Positions 11,001 through 16,725 of a stretch of 64,000 nucleotides of DNA are shown here, in pieces. Location of the stretch: positions 186,001-250,000 of the forward strand of contig NZ_JAGFWR010000008.1 of NCBI RefSeq assembly GCF_017599305.1, read 5' to 3'. How positions within the stretch are numbered: position 1 is the stretch's first letter; each line of letters opens with the position of its first letter. The position numbers and the translations under genes were made by a program. The stretch is from Micromonospora antibiotica. Lineage in GTDB: Bacteria; Actinomycetota; Actinomycetes; Mycobacteriales; Micromonosporaceae. Under the pieces are notes generated by a model. The model was given only the letters and a program-made list of their open reading frames with translations, was not told where the DNA came from and ran no database searches.

Positions 11001-11716
11001 CCGCCGACGTCGCGGCGCAGACCGAACGGCTCGCCCACCTCGCCGGGACCGGGATCCGGGTGCTGCCGTTCGTGAAACCGGGCAGCCCGGAGCTGATGAC
11101 CGACCTGTACACCGCCGACCTGGTGCTGATGCCGTCGATCCACGAGGGCTTCGGCCTGGTGGCCAGTGAGGCCGCCCGGGCCGGGGTGCCCGTGCTGGTC
11201 GGCGAGGGCACCGGCGCGGGACTGTTCTTCGGCGACCCGAGGTACGTGCCGGCCGCCCTGGGCGAGGCGGCCACGGTACGGGACGGGGTCACCGTCGCCG
11301 CGTGGCGGAGCGGACTCGCAGCGATCACCCGTCCGGACGGCACGGTGGACCCGGCGGACCAGCGGGCGCTGCTGGACCGGGTGGCCGACGAGCGGGTCCC
11401 GGTGTGGGCCGGGCACGTGCGGCGGCTCCTGGGCGAGCTGTCGACCCAGCGTGACCGGGCGCTCGACCTGCGCCGCTACCTCGACGCCAGGTATCCGCCG
11501 GGCAACGCGGCCCGGGAGCTGCTGGAGGTGTTGACACGCCCGACGGAAGCCGGGTCCCGCCCGGGGCCGGTGTCCCGCCCGGACGCCGGGTCCCGTCCGG
11601 ATGCCGGGTCCCGCCCTGAGTCCGCCGGCACCGGGTCCGGGCACGACGGCGACGCCGACGCGCCGACGCCCGACGTGCCGTCTCCCGACGTCGACCGTCC
11701 GGCGTCGGGCCGCTAG
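2069..11716 (+). CDS. giant ESX effector-like protein: WXG100-like head, HExxH-like, GNAT-like and two GT-B domains
   Basis: Open for 3,215 codons from a GTG with GGGGAGGA upstream. Visible parts: residues 1-120 helical with an NWSG turn, like the N-terminal domain of CpnT-type ESX toxins; hydrophobic segments about 120-165; repeats of the R-T-Q-x-P type about 205-245; a Pro/Arg/Asp-rich linker 530-795; PADG/PAEG repeats near 1030-1060; an HEGMH motif at 1439-1443 with a possible third ligand E1482, as in zinc peptidases; a GNAT-like VQGRGFA at 1917-1923; HEAAE at 2227-2231; a degenerate GT-B domain about 2338-2720; and a fuller GT4-type domain about 2730-3140 with an E-x7-E pair (E3026/E3034). 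Between 4458 and 4685 codon bias moves to another frame, so this may be two genes or a read-through fusion. Secretion and toxicity are inferred from context. Confidence 0.7.
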   Translation: MSESDHALAEILEWFSDLEAAIPGVRSTVGEILIGKIPESDIDAVYELSDAWGAATQELAAFYEEAVHAADGILTNWSGDGAAEVFTREWLSYLESLAGTVDTLASMEEAVQSFGLQVELMKFMALLGLIMLAVSLFMLVAAAIPSLGLSTAGIPGAFAACRAAIGAAATNAVRAIGSISVRAALAEVTALLTRTLPTLVRTQLPNLVRTQVPRLVTTQLPRFARTQVPAFVRQTLPTVIRQGAGTLARNTLPRNVIARSVADRMAGQWLRGVTNRELLRQLGREAGLESRRLAGRSLLAARNQLAREIEEQLLRRFGARVGTDLATRGGVRLAGTEAFEQLSRATLSQYATREIATTTFGRELTKYLGQRVAFGAGFMGGGNLLGQMYQIAGGERASLDLGQLGVSTVQGGLFGASMFGGIPGHVIGGGVTGALVTGATDAAQGKFDLQNMLHGGAEGAKAGVIFGAQNKLDTVRVGGTNLRIGRDVMVLPEGMAAVDRAAGLRVTYSERCAVWAHVDGDGQRLDGGAIAADGTVLARDGVRSPDPTVVDGDGPTPGGPGGPHPPRPELPPADLPQRTDLAGGTGGGDGGGPRQPAHPTPVRSPEAGARLADPARPSVDPARPSADVVRPGGERTPGEWSRPGGDRVVGESTPPTGERAAGEPATRSTLPDTAPPHGPVDGGPTHPDSPPPGRDVDPGGRDPASPARDVEPVRRDADPGHRDAEPVRADTRPDHSRPGDRPATARHPQDRPPEDRGAENRWPEEQDAQTGASIRPRVAPGRTGEDLDNSWPRRTGDGDSGGLRTGPEGQSGGRVQLRLPGEGPSAGHPEGVPGGADAGRAGGHAIPEGVRQDPADAGRGGELAAGGQLRGVAQGHVPVELVPAGSHPVGPSVPLPEVVRSTFDGHVGQLLAGRDAGPVDQPHRASWDESSRLLTVEYPDGLRVGVVLQVNSALPPGQPVVLRPGMAVEHGQWVQREPAGVVLPEHLPADPAARAAFVDRQLGDAWRTLHHEIHQVLDRPVDPGRSGVPTDGIPADGVPAEGIPAEGVPADGIPAEGVPDGGRDGATPPDGPTRPGPAWTPPEPSLAALEAPVRPDPPVLDADAVGFRDATAPAPAPPTPLTPDTVRGLLAGDPATPGQLRDWAREHLAVRQQDGSYLPRSQAEIDAVVARLRAETTALVAQRTPADPNATPPAGPPRVGDELPISQELAPSGNFPAHRTRTGAELPEQVHELVDRAKEHLLARYPQAAVAGRLADLDAVAGQADRLQAAADRARDGGPLGDVVREVRALSRAVDGYADRYRDWRDFSRGGEHADPGWRDLDGVDPLNSVEMAHRVVSVDPVTHRFHAIDQAIAVAKIGDVLGPAFERHAADTFDRVIPKAPDSARALVPAEAYTPALEQWIAQGARGGFDSRHGLTFVAAEDGGRPRPISALAATVLHEGMHRLQPNPDHIGAHLLEAVAEGRLPRAARDAALVGLRFEGEFQAFTVQQQFLRGLAGFRSTDHASDPRLPRSDGYRSLADLTPRELQEYVASRYVAPSSRSALSPDMLRRLAELPPESFVERARHAIEEATHPLAEQRRQGTLHGPMSRDVAERYGLDLDTLGREQAGRVEPPLRDRGGPAPTVPPDSAGPPPLAEWGPGSPADRPGFRPSDPVPERPRGGLRRMVDRVAGVFQTAEAPQARPWGDDPQDAPVDRPPPGDPRPWASDGPWSPGEVGPARGGPRPPVPAVDAATLLRAEERRYALEELRAATDPIDQARLRAELDRFDADLARRGYPVHQLEPVPEAARPQDGPSVDGRDHSRHDELWTDRRWRQEDRRPSLDELLPSSDEEVAAWSDVVRAEVAAQLDGREFAGLRLRLDLADEYSVSVHQDQVIVRADIVDPEHGSVGRVVRAFHRDHDGSLFVEHTSLRLAESVQGRGFAREWNAYLEDWYRESGVQRIEVHAASTVGGYAWARDGYDWAPDTGHRANAVLDRLRAELREVDADIALAGRSTDGPVDPDRLRARYGTTDAQRVLAEAYRQREAGREILDRAARHPFGSSRYPTPFEISQAGWGEHHRGRDASWIGKRALLGADWKGVKPVSDTGPLHPRSAYTVGLPRVPDPSAIHGLLSGGHPPVTAARVPDAQFHGYGRETPEPELVRQLGDDALRQTMGRLPADSPLRDVRLELTAVPADALPDGAVARSVPVDAAGRDLPHGIVPPDGGGWRIELSDRAADVTVARAVAHEAAELTAISERAAGGLDPFAPAALTPGALADGVGLSPHDLGRLAEAEVLADLLHDPAQAAYARTELRALRDHLGLHPDDPGLAARLRLLDGRLSDAGREALVGADPPARTPTLRMLGFAEGVAPGGTVHRVAEALGGRGDELRIRVPGAQPSTPAPGVRVFGADPVPGVTGPLSPLLRPDGLPGDVDVLVGHGQTAGIADVRRDAYPDATVVQLLDRVPTDPEHLRVLSRADLVVAVGPDVADGLRQGLTGLGGRTPEIREVTPGFVPRPVPPAGDGPGAGPRLLVYDGDSAAHRQAARVVAELRSRGLDGARLVVTSVESDPGVRQVLSRELSTLAGTFVEVRALPTEAEAVTATFHAADVVLASSRGDGYDPGFVLAAEHGVPVLVDGATGAGRLLTDPDRVPAGLGRDSVVDEPPSATTAWADRVQGLTDHAVAGRERALELRGHLTGRFGPEVTAQVVHDGLAAAGVRAGRVADGDWFGELSPYEVVRRNPAPTGETAGRLRVMTTCTEWHSKLGGVPTANRELTEAFAAAGAQVHARVSAVDPDQPELVRERVADNLEVTGVRPVWGVLDAKGLPDTRALLMLFENLPPEVDVVVGHSRFSGGVARLLVEQLYPGARYVHVLHTAPEVLDGLRGNPGEGLGHAETERRLMAGADLVTGLGPLLGQEAARLAGEGTAHPPRTHEIVSDMPRLPGEPAVRPAGKVGFDLVVQGRATDPIKGIDFAAKLIRHLRAEGVDVRLTVRGAPPADVAAQTERLAHLAGTGIRVLPFVKPGSPELMTDLYTADLVLMPSIHEGFGLVASEAARAGVPVLVGEGTGAGLFFGDPRYVPAALGEAATVRDGVTVAAWRSGLAAITRPDGTVDPADQRALLDRVADERVPVWAGHVRRLLGELSTQRDRALDLRRYLDARYPPGNAARELLEVLTRPTEAGSRPGPVSRPDAGSRPDAGSRPESAGTGSGHDGDADAPTPDVPSPDVDRPASGR
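4458..4685 (+). CDS. small 75-residue protein embedded out of frame in the giant ORF
   Basis: An ATG with GAGGAGA about 9 nt upstream opens a 75-codon frame, +1 to the surrounding giant frame. It begins MAILVDFELVRKDSREVEY and ends GGSYAA. About 90 percent of its third codon positions are G or C, while the giant frame drops to roughly half in the same stretch, so this is the frame under coding selection here. The product looks like a small alpha/beta protein with a YSFGYPEKDRR core, a type of small protein I have seen in actinomycetes but cannot name. The sequence CGGTGATGG would give a TGATG stop/start overlap if one extra C stood in TGGCCGAGG just upstream. It may be an immunity or accessory gene between two ancestral toxin genes. 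Confidence 0.6.
   Translation: MAILVDFELVRKDSREVEYSFGYPEKDRRLAIQKASREGQMLDGPADMQYRKAYGRILRMQAEAASWPPGGSYAA
5152..5250 (+). repeat. tandem 15-bp coding repeat (PADG/PAEG + I/V)
   Basis: About seven tandem copies of a 15-bp unit of the type GGCATCCCGGCGGAC encode five-residue repeats alternating PADG and PAEG with Ile or Val. They lie in the Pro/Gly-rich linker of the giant effector frame and are likely a flexible, length-variable spacer. Confidence 0.8.
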
Positions 11717-11776
11717 CGTGAGGACGGAGCCGACCGGCCGACCGTGCAGGTGTCGACGAGGGAAGGGCGCAGCCTG

Positions 11777-12136
11777 ATGACCGACGCTGATCCGGACCGG
11801 GACGCCGCCGTACACCTGCTCACCCAGTACGACCACGGGCCGGCCGGCGACGGGCCCGGCGTACGGCGGCCCATCGGGCTGGCCGAGGCGGCCGACCTGT
11901 GGCGGCGGGCCCTGGAGTCCGGTCGGGCGGCCGAGTCGACGGTGGACGCGCCGGAGGAGGGCGACGACGTGATCGCCTTCTCGACCGCGCGGGCGCACGT
12001 GGTGGCGGCCCTGCTGGAGGAGTTCGCGGCCCGGGTCGAGCCGGGTAGGTCCACGCCGGCGGTGCGGGCCGACGATTCGCTGGCGGAGCTGGCGACGCAG
12101 CTCGCCCGGCACCTTGAGTCGGGCACCGGTTACTGA
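11777..12136 (+). CDS. small protein, first of a tandem paralogous pair
   Basis: A 119-residue soluble protein of unknown function. The ATG was chosen over an upstream GTG at 11744 because GGGAAGG stands about 10 nt before it. The C-terminal half (FSTARAHVVAALLEEFAARV, then SLAELATQLARHL) matches the next gene's FSMSSAR-like stretch, so the two are diverged tandem duplicates. No secretion signal or membrane segment is visible. It lies immediately after the giant effector, where polymorphic toxin loci keep immunity genes, so an immunity or chaperone role is plausible but unproven. Confidence 0.65.
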   Translation: MTDADPDRDAAVHLLTQYDHGPAGDGPGVRRPIGLAEAADLWRRALESGRAAESTVDAPEEGDDVIAFSTARAHVVAALLEEFAARVEPGRSTPAVRADDSLAELATQLARHLESGTGY

Positions 12137-12148
12137 GGGGACGTGGTG

Positions 12149-12517
12149 ATGAGCGACGACGACCTGACCGTCCCGGTCCCACCGGCCGACCCCACCCGGG
12201 AGCTGCTGATCTGGCCCGACTACCAGCGGGACGCCGGCGGTCGTACGACGGCGCGAAGGGTCGGGCTCGACGAGCAGGCCGCCCGGTGGCGGGCGACTGT
12301 CGACGCGGGACGCCCGACCGAGGAACGGCTCGGTCGGGCCGCCCCCGGGCTGGTGTCGATGTCGAGCGCCCGTGGCCTGGTCGTCGCGGCGATGCTGCGG
12401 GAGTTGGCGGCCCGGGTCCGGCCCGGATTCAGCTGTGGTCCGGTCCGCTCCGACGGCTCGCTCAGCGTGCTGGCCCGCGAGCTGGCCGACGACCTGCGTC
12501 GCCGTACCGACCGATGA
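12149..12517 (+). CDS. small protein, second of the tandem paralogous pair
   Basis: A 122-residue soluble protein beginning MSDDDLTVPVPP, with GAGGGGA about 8 nt before the ATG. Shared features with the preceding gene are an ARW-containing helix, the SSARGLVVAAMLRELAARV helix and the final SLSVLARELADDL helix. The N-terminus differs and contains LLIWPDYQRDAGG. It overlaps the next gene by 4 nt (ATGA), so it belongs to the same operon. The family is not recognised; local duplication next to a giant polymorphic effector suggests a role linked to that effector. Confidence 0.65.
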   Translation: MSDDDLTVPVPPADPTRELLIWPDYQRDAGGRTTARRVGLDEQAARWRATVDAGRPTEERLGRAAPGLVSMSSARGLVVAAMLRELAARVRPGFSCGPVRSDGSLSVLARELADDLRRRTDR

Positions 12518-13161
12518 CCCCGGCCGGTGACGGGCCCGACCGGTGGCGGACGGCGGAGCCGGTTCCCCGACCGGACGGGACCCCGTACGGCGAGGGGGGC
12601 GTGATCCTGCTGCCGGCGCTGCGTACCCGCGACGAGGCCGACGTCTACCTCGACCTGCACCCCTGCCCGCGCTGCGGCTCGATGGAGACCGCCTGGCGGG
12701 ACGGGCCCGTGACGGTCCGGTCGCGGCGGGCCCACCGGTACGCCGGCCCCTGCGCCGACTGCGGCGACAGCCGGGAGTTCCTGTTCGAGGTTTCCGGGGA
12801 CGACGACGGACCGGCCGCGCCGGGGCCAGGCCCGAGGACCTGGTTCGGTGGGGACCGGCCCTCCCTGCTGCTCGATCCCGGCGAGTGGATGCTCGTCGCC
12901 GACTGGTGTGTCGAGGCGTGGTCGTCGTCGGACGCCCGGGGGGACGACACCGGGGCGGCGGACTCACTGTGGACCGCCGTGGCCGCGATCGAGGAGGTGC
13001 GCAAGTTCCTCCCGGCCGACGCCGACACCGTGCCCGAGTCGGTGTTCTGGTCGGTGCGGGGCCGTACGGTCTACCACCGGGAACCCGGCCGGTTCCGGCG
13101 TCGCCGGTTGCAGGTCCTGGTGGACCTATACCTCAACCGGATGCCCTGGGTGCCGTCGTGA
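12514..13161 (+). CDS. zinc-ribbon protein, paralogue 1 of 3
   Basis: A 215-residue protein with two Cys pairs forming a probable zinc ribbon: CPRC in HPCPRCGSMET and CADC in GPCADCGDSREF. The C-terminal half is well conserved among the three local copies: LLDPGEWMLVADW, then AIEEVRKFLP, then GRTVYHREPGRFRR and a basic end. The start ATG overlaps the previous stop (ATGA). Two further copies lie at 15002 and 15559, so this protein has been amplified within the locus. Function is unknown; the ribbon could bind protein or nucleic acid. Position suggests an accessory or immunity gene of the ESX effector. Confidence 0.72.
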   Translation: MTPAGDGPDRWRTAEPVPRPDGTPYGEGGVILLPALRTRDEADVYLDLHPCPRCGSMETAWRDGPVTVRSRRAHRYAGPCADCGDSREFLFEVSGDDDGPAAPGPGPRTWFGGDRPSLLLDPGEWMLVADWCVEAWSSSDARGDDTGAADSLWTAVAAIEEVRKFLPADADTVPESVFWSVRGRTVYHREPGRFRRRRLQVLVDLYLNRMPWVPS

Positions 13162-13225
13162 CCGGGGCGTCCGCCGCCGGGCGCACCGGCCTACCGATCG
13201 ACCCCAGCCAGGTACGGAGGAGTGG

Positions 13226-13885
13226 ATGGACACCCAACGGGTGATCGACATGCTCGAACGTGCCGTCTTCACCGCCGACGAACGGGTGAGGCGGACGTTC
13301 GGCGGGCCGGCCCTGCTGGGGGTGGAGACGGCCCAGATGGGCTACGAGGCGCGGCCGGCGGACTGGGCGGTGGCCCGGGAGAGCTGGGTCGACGAGGTGA
13401 TCGAGGTGGTCGGCACGAACGGTGCCGTGACCACCACCGTCGGCCTGCTGTTCCCCCGTGCCGGTGCGGGTCTGGTGTTGAATTCGCCGGCCACGATGGC
13501 GGCGCTGGGCCGACGGGTAGGGGTGGACCTCGATCCGGTGGCGTACGCCGAACTGCTCGCCGTCCTCTACTCCGGCGCGACGCTCGACGGCCGGTTCGGG
13601 TACGCGTTCTCCGCGACCCCCGGGTTCCCGCCGGGCTGGCTGATCCGCGACCCGGACCACTTCCGCACCGCTTTTCCGGTGCCGTCGGCACCCCCGGTCG
13701 GGCCCCCGACGTTCGCCGGTCGGGCCGACGGAAGCTGGACGCTGCGCTTCTGGTCGCACGACTACCACCTGTTGGAGGCGCTGGCGGCGGCGGTCGACGT
13801 CCACGAGTGGGAGGTGACCGGTGGCCCGGCCGGACCGGCCTCCTGGTCACGCCGGACGGTCGGCACCCGACTGCCGCTCGCCTGA
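13226..13885 (+). CDS. unknown protein, paralogous to the gene at 14009 (copy 1)
   Basis: A 219-residue soluble protein beginning MDTQRVIDMLERAV, with a strong ACGGAGGAG site just upstream. It shares an ordered set of blocks with the gene at 14009: a Glu/Asp-rich ADWAVARESWVDEVIEVV segment, ATMAALGRRVGVDLDP, YAELLAVLYSG, GWLIRDPDHF, PPTFAG and WTLRFWSHDYHLLE. The charged/aromatic C-terminus resembles a mixed alpha/beta immunity-type protein, but I cannot assign a family. It is interleaved with the zinc-ribbon paralogues, so a whole cassette appears to have been duplicated. Confidence 0.65.
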   Translation: MDTQRVIDMLERAVFTADERVRRTFGGPALLGVETAQMGYEARPADWAVARESWVDEVIEVVGTNGAVTTTVGLLFPRAGAGLVLNSPATMAALGRRVGVDLDPVAYAELLAVLYSGATLDGRFGYAFSATPGFPPGWLIRDPDHFRTAFPVPSAPPVGPPTFAGRADGSWTLRFWSHDYHLLEALAAAVDVHEWEVTGGPAGPASWSRRTVGTRLPLA

Positions 13886-14008
13886 ACGACGACGACGGCG
13901 GTGACACCGGTAGGACGCGGTGAACCCGGCAGGGCGCCGCGCGGGCCGACTCCTGGCGGGTCGGGTGGCAGAATGACGTGCGCCGACGGCCGGACGGGGA
14001 GGTTGCTG

Positions 14009-14671
14009 GTGGACACGGAGTGGACGACCGGGGCGCTCCAGCGGTACGTGCTGGCCTCCGACGAGGCCACCGGACAGGTGTGGGTAGGCCCCGAGTCGGT
14101 CACCGTGAAGACCGACCGGTTCCGTTACCGGGCCCGGCCGGCACAGTGGGCCGTCGTCGACGCGGACTGGCTGGCCGAGGCGGTCCGGGTGGTGGCGGCA
14201 CGGCAACCCATGTTCGTCACCCATGGCCTGCTGCGCACCACGTCGGGCGGGACGCTGCACCTCAACCGGCCCGGGGTGATGGCCGAGCTGGGCCGCCGGG
14301 TGGGTGCCGGGCTGGAGCCGTCGGCGTACGCGGAGCTGCTGGGTGAGCTGTACTCGGCGTGGACGATCGACGGCTCGGTGGTGCGCCCCTTCTCGGTGAC
14401 CGAGGGCACCCGCGCCGGCTGGCTGATCCGTGACCCCGACCATTTCACCCAGGTGCTCGCGGTGCCGGACGCACCGCCGGTGATGCCCCCGACCTTCGTG
14501 CCCGACCCGGACGGGGGCTGGACCTTGCGGTTCTTCTCACACAACCACTACCTGTTGGAGATCCGCTCCGCGGTGGACGTGTACCGGTGGACGGTGACGG
14601 GTGGACCGGACCGGGCGGCGACCTGGGTCCGGGAGACGGTCGCCGAGCGGGTGGAGCGTCCGCTGCCGTGA
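14009..14671 (+). CDS. unknown protein, paralogous to the gene at 13226 (copy 2)
   Basis: A 220-residue protein. The GTG start was chosen because GGGGAGG precedes it and the resulting N-terminus, VDTEWTTGALQRYV, aligns with MDTQRVIDMLERAV of copy 1; an in-frame ATG at 13973 is the longer alternative. It shares with copy 1 the blocks PAQWAVVDADWLAEAVRVV, MAELGRRVGAGLEPSAYAEL, GWLIRDPDHF, PPTF and WTLRFFSHNHYLLE. No signal peptide, membrane segment or catalytic motif is visible. It is probably functionally redundant with, or a variant of, copy 1. Confidence 0.65.
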   Translation: MDTEWTTGALQRYVLASDEATGQVWVGPESVTVKTDRFRYRARPAQWAVVDADWLAEAVRVVAARQPMFVTHGLLRTTSGGTLHLNRPGVMAELGRRVGAGLEPSAYAELLGELYSAWTIDGSVVRPFSVTEGTRAGWLIRDPDHFTQVLAVPDAPPVMPPTFVPDPDGGWTLRFFSHNHYLLEIRSAVDVYRWTVTGGPDRAATWVRETVAERVERPLP

Positions 14672-14774
14672 CCGGTCGGAGCGCCGGCAGCGGCCGGCCG
14701 GCAGAGACCAGCCCCGGCCCGTCGGTCCGGGCGGGCGGTCCGCCCGGTGGCGGACGGCATCCGGAGGTGACCCG

Positions 14775-15005
14775 ATGGCGATGACCGACGACCCGGAGCG
14801 GCAACGCCGGCTGCGCGCGCTGGCCGACCTGCACGCCCGGTGGCAGGCCACGCACCAGGTGGACGACGTCGACTTCACCCCCGAGGGCGCCGACTCGGCG
14901 CAGCGTCGGTCACCGTCGGCACAGGCGCAGCGCGAGTACATGCGCCAGGCCCGGGAGATCATGGACCTCGACCCGGACACCGGCCACTACCGGGACACCG
15001 AGTGA
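14775..15005 (+). CDS. small charged helical protein
   Basis: A 76-residue protein rich in Arg, Gln, Asp and Glu, predicted as one or two long helices (PERQRRLRALADLHARWQ; SAQAQREYMRQAREIMDLD). GGAGGTGA stands 5-6 nt before the ATG; a second ATG two codons on is also possible. Its stop overlaps the GTG of the next zinc-ribbon gene (GTGA), which implies coupled translation. It has no recognised family. The spacing suggests an adaptor or partner of the zinc-ribbon protein that follows. Confidence 0.6.
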   Translation: MAMTDDPERQRRLRALADLHARWQATHQVDDVDFTPEGADSAQRRSPSAQAQREYMRQAREIMDLDPDTGHYRDTE

Positions 15006-15562
15006 CACTGCTGCCCGCCGTCCGGACCCGGGACGAGGTCGACGTCTACCTGGAGCTGCACCCGTGCGGCCGGTGCGGGTCGATGGAGGTCGCCTGGACC
15101 GCGACGGCGACGACGCGGGAGTCCCGACCGGCGTACCGGTACTCCGGTCGGTGCGCCGAATGCCACGAGCAGCGCGAGTTCCTCTTCGCCCTGCCCGAGG
15201 GGCGCACGGCACCCGCCGACGCCGGTCCGCACCCCCGCAGCAGGTTCGGCGGCCCGCAGCCGTCCGCCCTACTCGACCCCGGTGAGTGGCTGCTCGTCGC
15301 CGACTGGTGCGGGGAGGCGGCGGAGGTGGCCGAGCGGCAGGGCGACGACGCCGAGGCGGCGGACCTGCGGTGGACCGCCGTGGCCGCCCTGGAGGAGGTC
15401 CGTAAGTTCCTGCCTGAGACCGGCGACGCGGTGCCGGAGGCGGCCTTCTGGTCGACCCGGGGGCGGACGGTCTACCAGCGGGAGCCGGGGCGGTTCCGTC
15501 GTCGCCGGATCGAGGTGGTCCGGGACTTCCACCTCGACCACATGCCGTGGAGCCCGGCGTGA
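15002..15562 (+). CDS. zinc-ribbon protein, paralogue 2 of 3
   Basis: A 186-residue protein starting at a GTG that overlaps the previous stop by 4 nt. It has CGRC (HPCGRCGSMEV) and CAEC (GRCAECHEQREF) Cys pairs, the LLDPGEWLLVADW block, ALEEVRKFLPETGD and GRTVYQREPGRFRRRR. It matches paralogue 1 closely over its whole length but lacks the extra 30-residue N-terminus. Its stop again overlaps the next GTG (GTGA), so paralogues 2 and 3 are coupled. Function is unknown; zinc binding is inferred from the paired Cys motifs. Confidence 0.72.
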   Translation: MTLLPAVRTRDEVDVYLELHPCGRCGSMEVAWTATATTRESRPAYRYSGRCAECHEQREFLFALPEGRTAPADAGPHPRSRFGGPQPSALLDPGEWLLVADWCGEAAEVAERQGDDAEAADLRWTAVAALEEVRKFLPETGDAVPEAAFWSTRGRTVYQREPGRFRRRRIEVVRDFHLDHMPWSPA

Positions 15563-16107
15563 CGCCGCTGGCCGCGCGCTCCACCCACGAGGCCCACCTC
15601 TACATGGACCTGCAACCGTGCGGCTGCGGGCAGGGGCGCTTCCCGCGCGCCTCCACCGTGCTCACCCTGCCCGACGGCGACCTGGCCCGCCGCTACACCG
15701 GCGCGTGCCAGGGGTGCGGCGCGGCCCGCGAGTTCCTGTTCCGGCTGCCCGCCGCGCCCGTCGACGTCGAGGAGGGCTTCCGGTACGGCGGCCCGGAGCC
15801 GTCCCGGCTGATCGACGCCGGGGAGTGGCTGTGGGTGGCCGAGAACCACGCCCGGGCGGTGCCGGCCGGGGCGCGGACCCTGCCGGAGGCGGACCGTCGG
15901 CGGTGCCGGTCCCGGCTGACCGCCGCCGTCGCCGCGCTCGACGAGGTGGTGAAGTTCGTGCCGCCCGGCGGGGCCCGGGTGCCGTTCACGGCGGTCTGGA
16001 CGGCGCTGGGCCGCACGGTCTACCAGCGCGAACCGGGCCGGTTCCGGGCCGGCCGGCTGGTCGCGGTGCGGTCGGCGTACGTGGGGGCGCTGCGCCGCCT
16101 GGGCTGA
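15559..16107 (+). CDS. zinc-ribbon protein, paralogue 3 of 3 (most diverged)
   Basis: A 182-residue protein. The GTG overlapping the previous stop was preferred because VTPLAARSTHEAHLYMDLQPC aligns with the start of paralogue 2. The Cys layout has changed: CGCGQGRF replaces the first CxxC pair with C-x-C, while the second pair remains as CQGC. Also present are LIDAGEWLWVAENH, ALDEVVKFVPPGGA and GRTVYQREPGRFRAGR. The order and content show it belongs to the same family and is the most diverged copy. It ends the plus-strand small-gene array; the next gene is on the opposite strand. Confidence 0.7.
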   Translation: MTPLAARSTHEAHLYMDLQPCGCGQGRFPRASTVLTLPDGDLARRYTGACQGCGAAREFLFRLPAAPVDVEEGFRYGGPEPSRLIDAGEWLWVAENHARAVPAGARTLPEADRRRCRSRLTAAVAALDEVVKFVPPGGARVPFTAVWTALGRTVYQREPGRFRAGRLVAVRSAYVGALRRLG

Positions 16108-16127
16108 GCCGTCGGGGGTGGACGCGG

Positions 16128-16598
16128 TCAGTCGGCGGTGCCGCCCGACCGCTGCGCGGGGGTGGCGGCCCTGCCGGCCGGTGGGCTGGCCGACAGGTTC
16201 GCCTCGCACGTCGGGGAGATGCTGGTCTGGTCCTGCACGATCCGGTCGTCGAACAGGATCGTGCAGTGCAACGTCGGGATCCCGCCGGCGTACGCCAACC
16301 GCTCGTCGACCCCCGGCCGGGCCTGCGGCGTCGCCGACACCCACACCCGTTCGACGTCGGGATGACGCAGCGTCACCGCGTGGGACCAGGCCCAGGTCAG
16401 GCTGGTGGCGGACTGTGTCTTCAGCGCGCTGTGCCCCCAGGTGACCGCCATCCCGAACAGCCCACCCCCGCCGCCGACCACCTCGACGGTGAGCGTGACG
16501 ACGTACTCCACCGGGGCCGGTGCGGGGGCGGGCGACGGGCCGGCGGAACAACCGGCCACAGTGGCGGCCACAGCGGCGACAGCGGCGACACGTCGCAT
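16128..16598 (-). CDS. secreted lipoprotein of unknown function
   Basis: A 156-residue precursor with a classical lipoprotein signal: MRR, a hydrophobic Ala/Val run and a TVAGC lipobox (Cys at about 17), followed by an Ala/Pro linker. The mature part is beta-rich (EYVVTLTVEVV, LFGMAVTWGHS, HAVTLRHPDVERVWVSA, LHCTILFDDRIV) with two further Cys that may pair. The layout loosely recalls small MmpS-like beta domains, but I would not assign it. GGAGG lies 5 nt before the ATG. It is convergent to the small-gene array and divergent from the SseB-like gene. Likely anchored on the outer face of the membrane, beside the ESX machine. Confidence 0.7.
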   Translation of the reverse strand: MRRVAAVAAVAATVAGCSAGPSPAPAPAPVEYVVTLTVEVVGGGGGLFGMAVTWGHSALKTQSATSLTWAWSHAVTLRHPDVERVWVSATPQARPGVDERLAYAGGIPTLHCTILFDDRIVQDQTSISPTCEANLSASPPAGRAATPAQRSGGTAD

Positions 16599-16725
16599 GG
16601 AACCTCCTGCGGAACGTCGGCGGACGGCGACCGGCCCGTAGCCTAGCGTGCGCCCGCTGCGGGTCCCGCCCGCCGGTGGGACATCGCTAGGCTCAGGTCG
16701 GCACCGGGCAGGGAGGAGACCCGTC

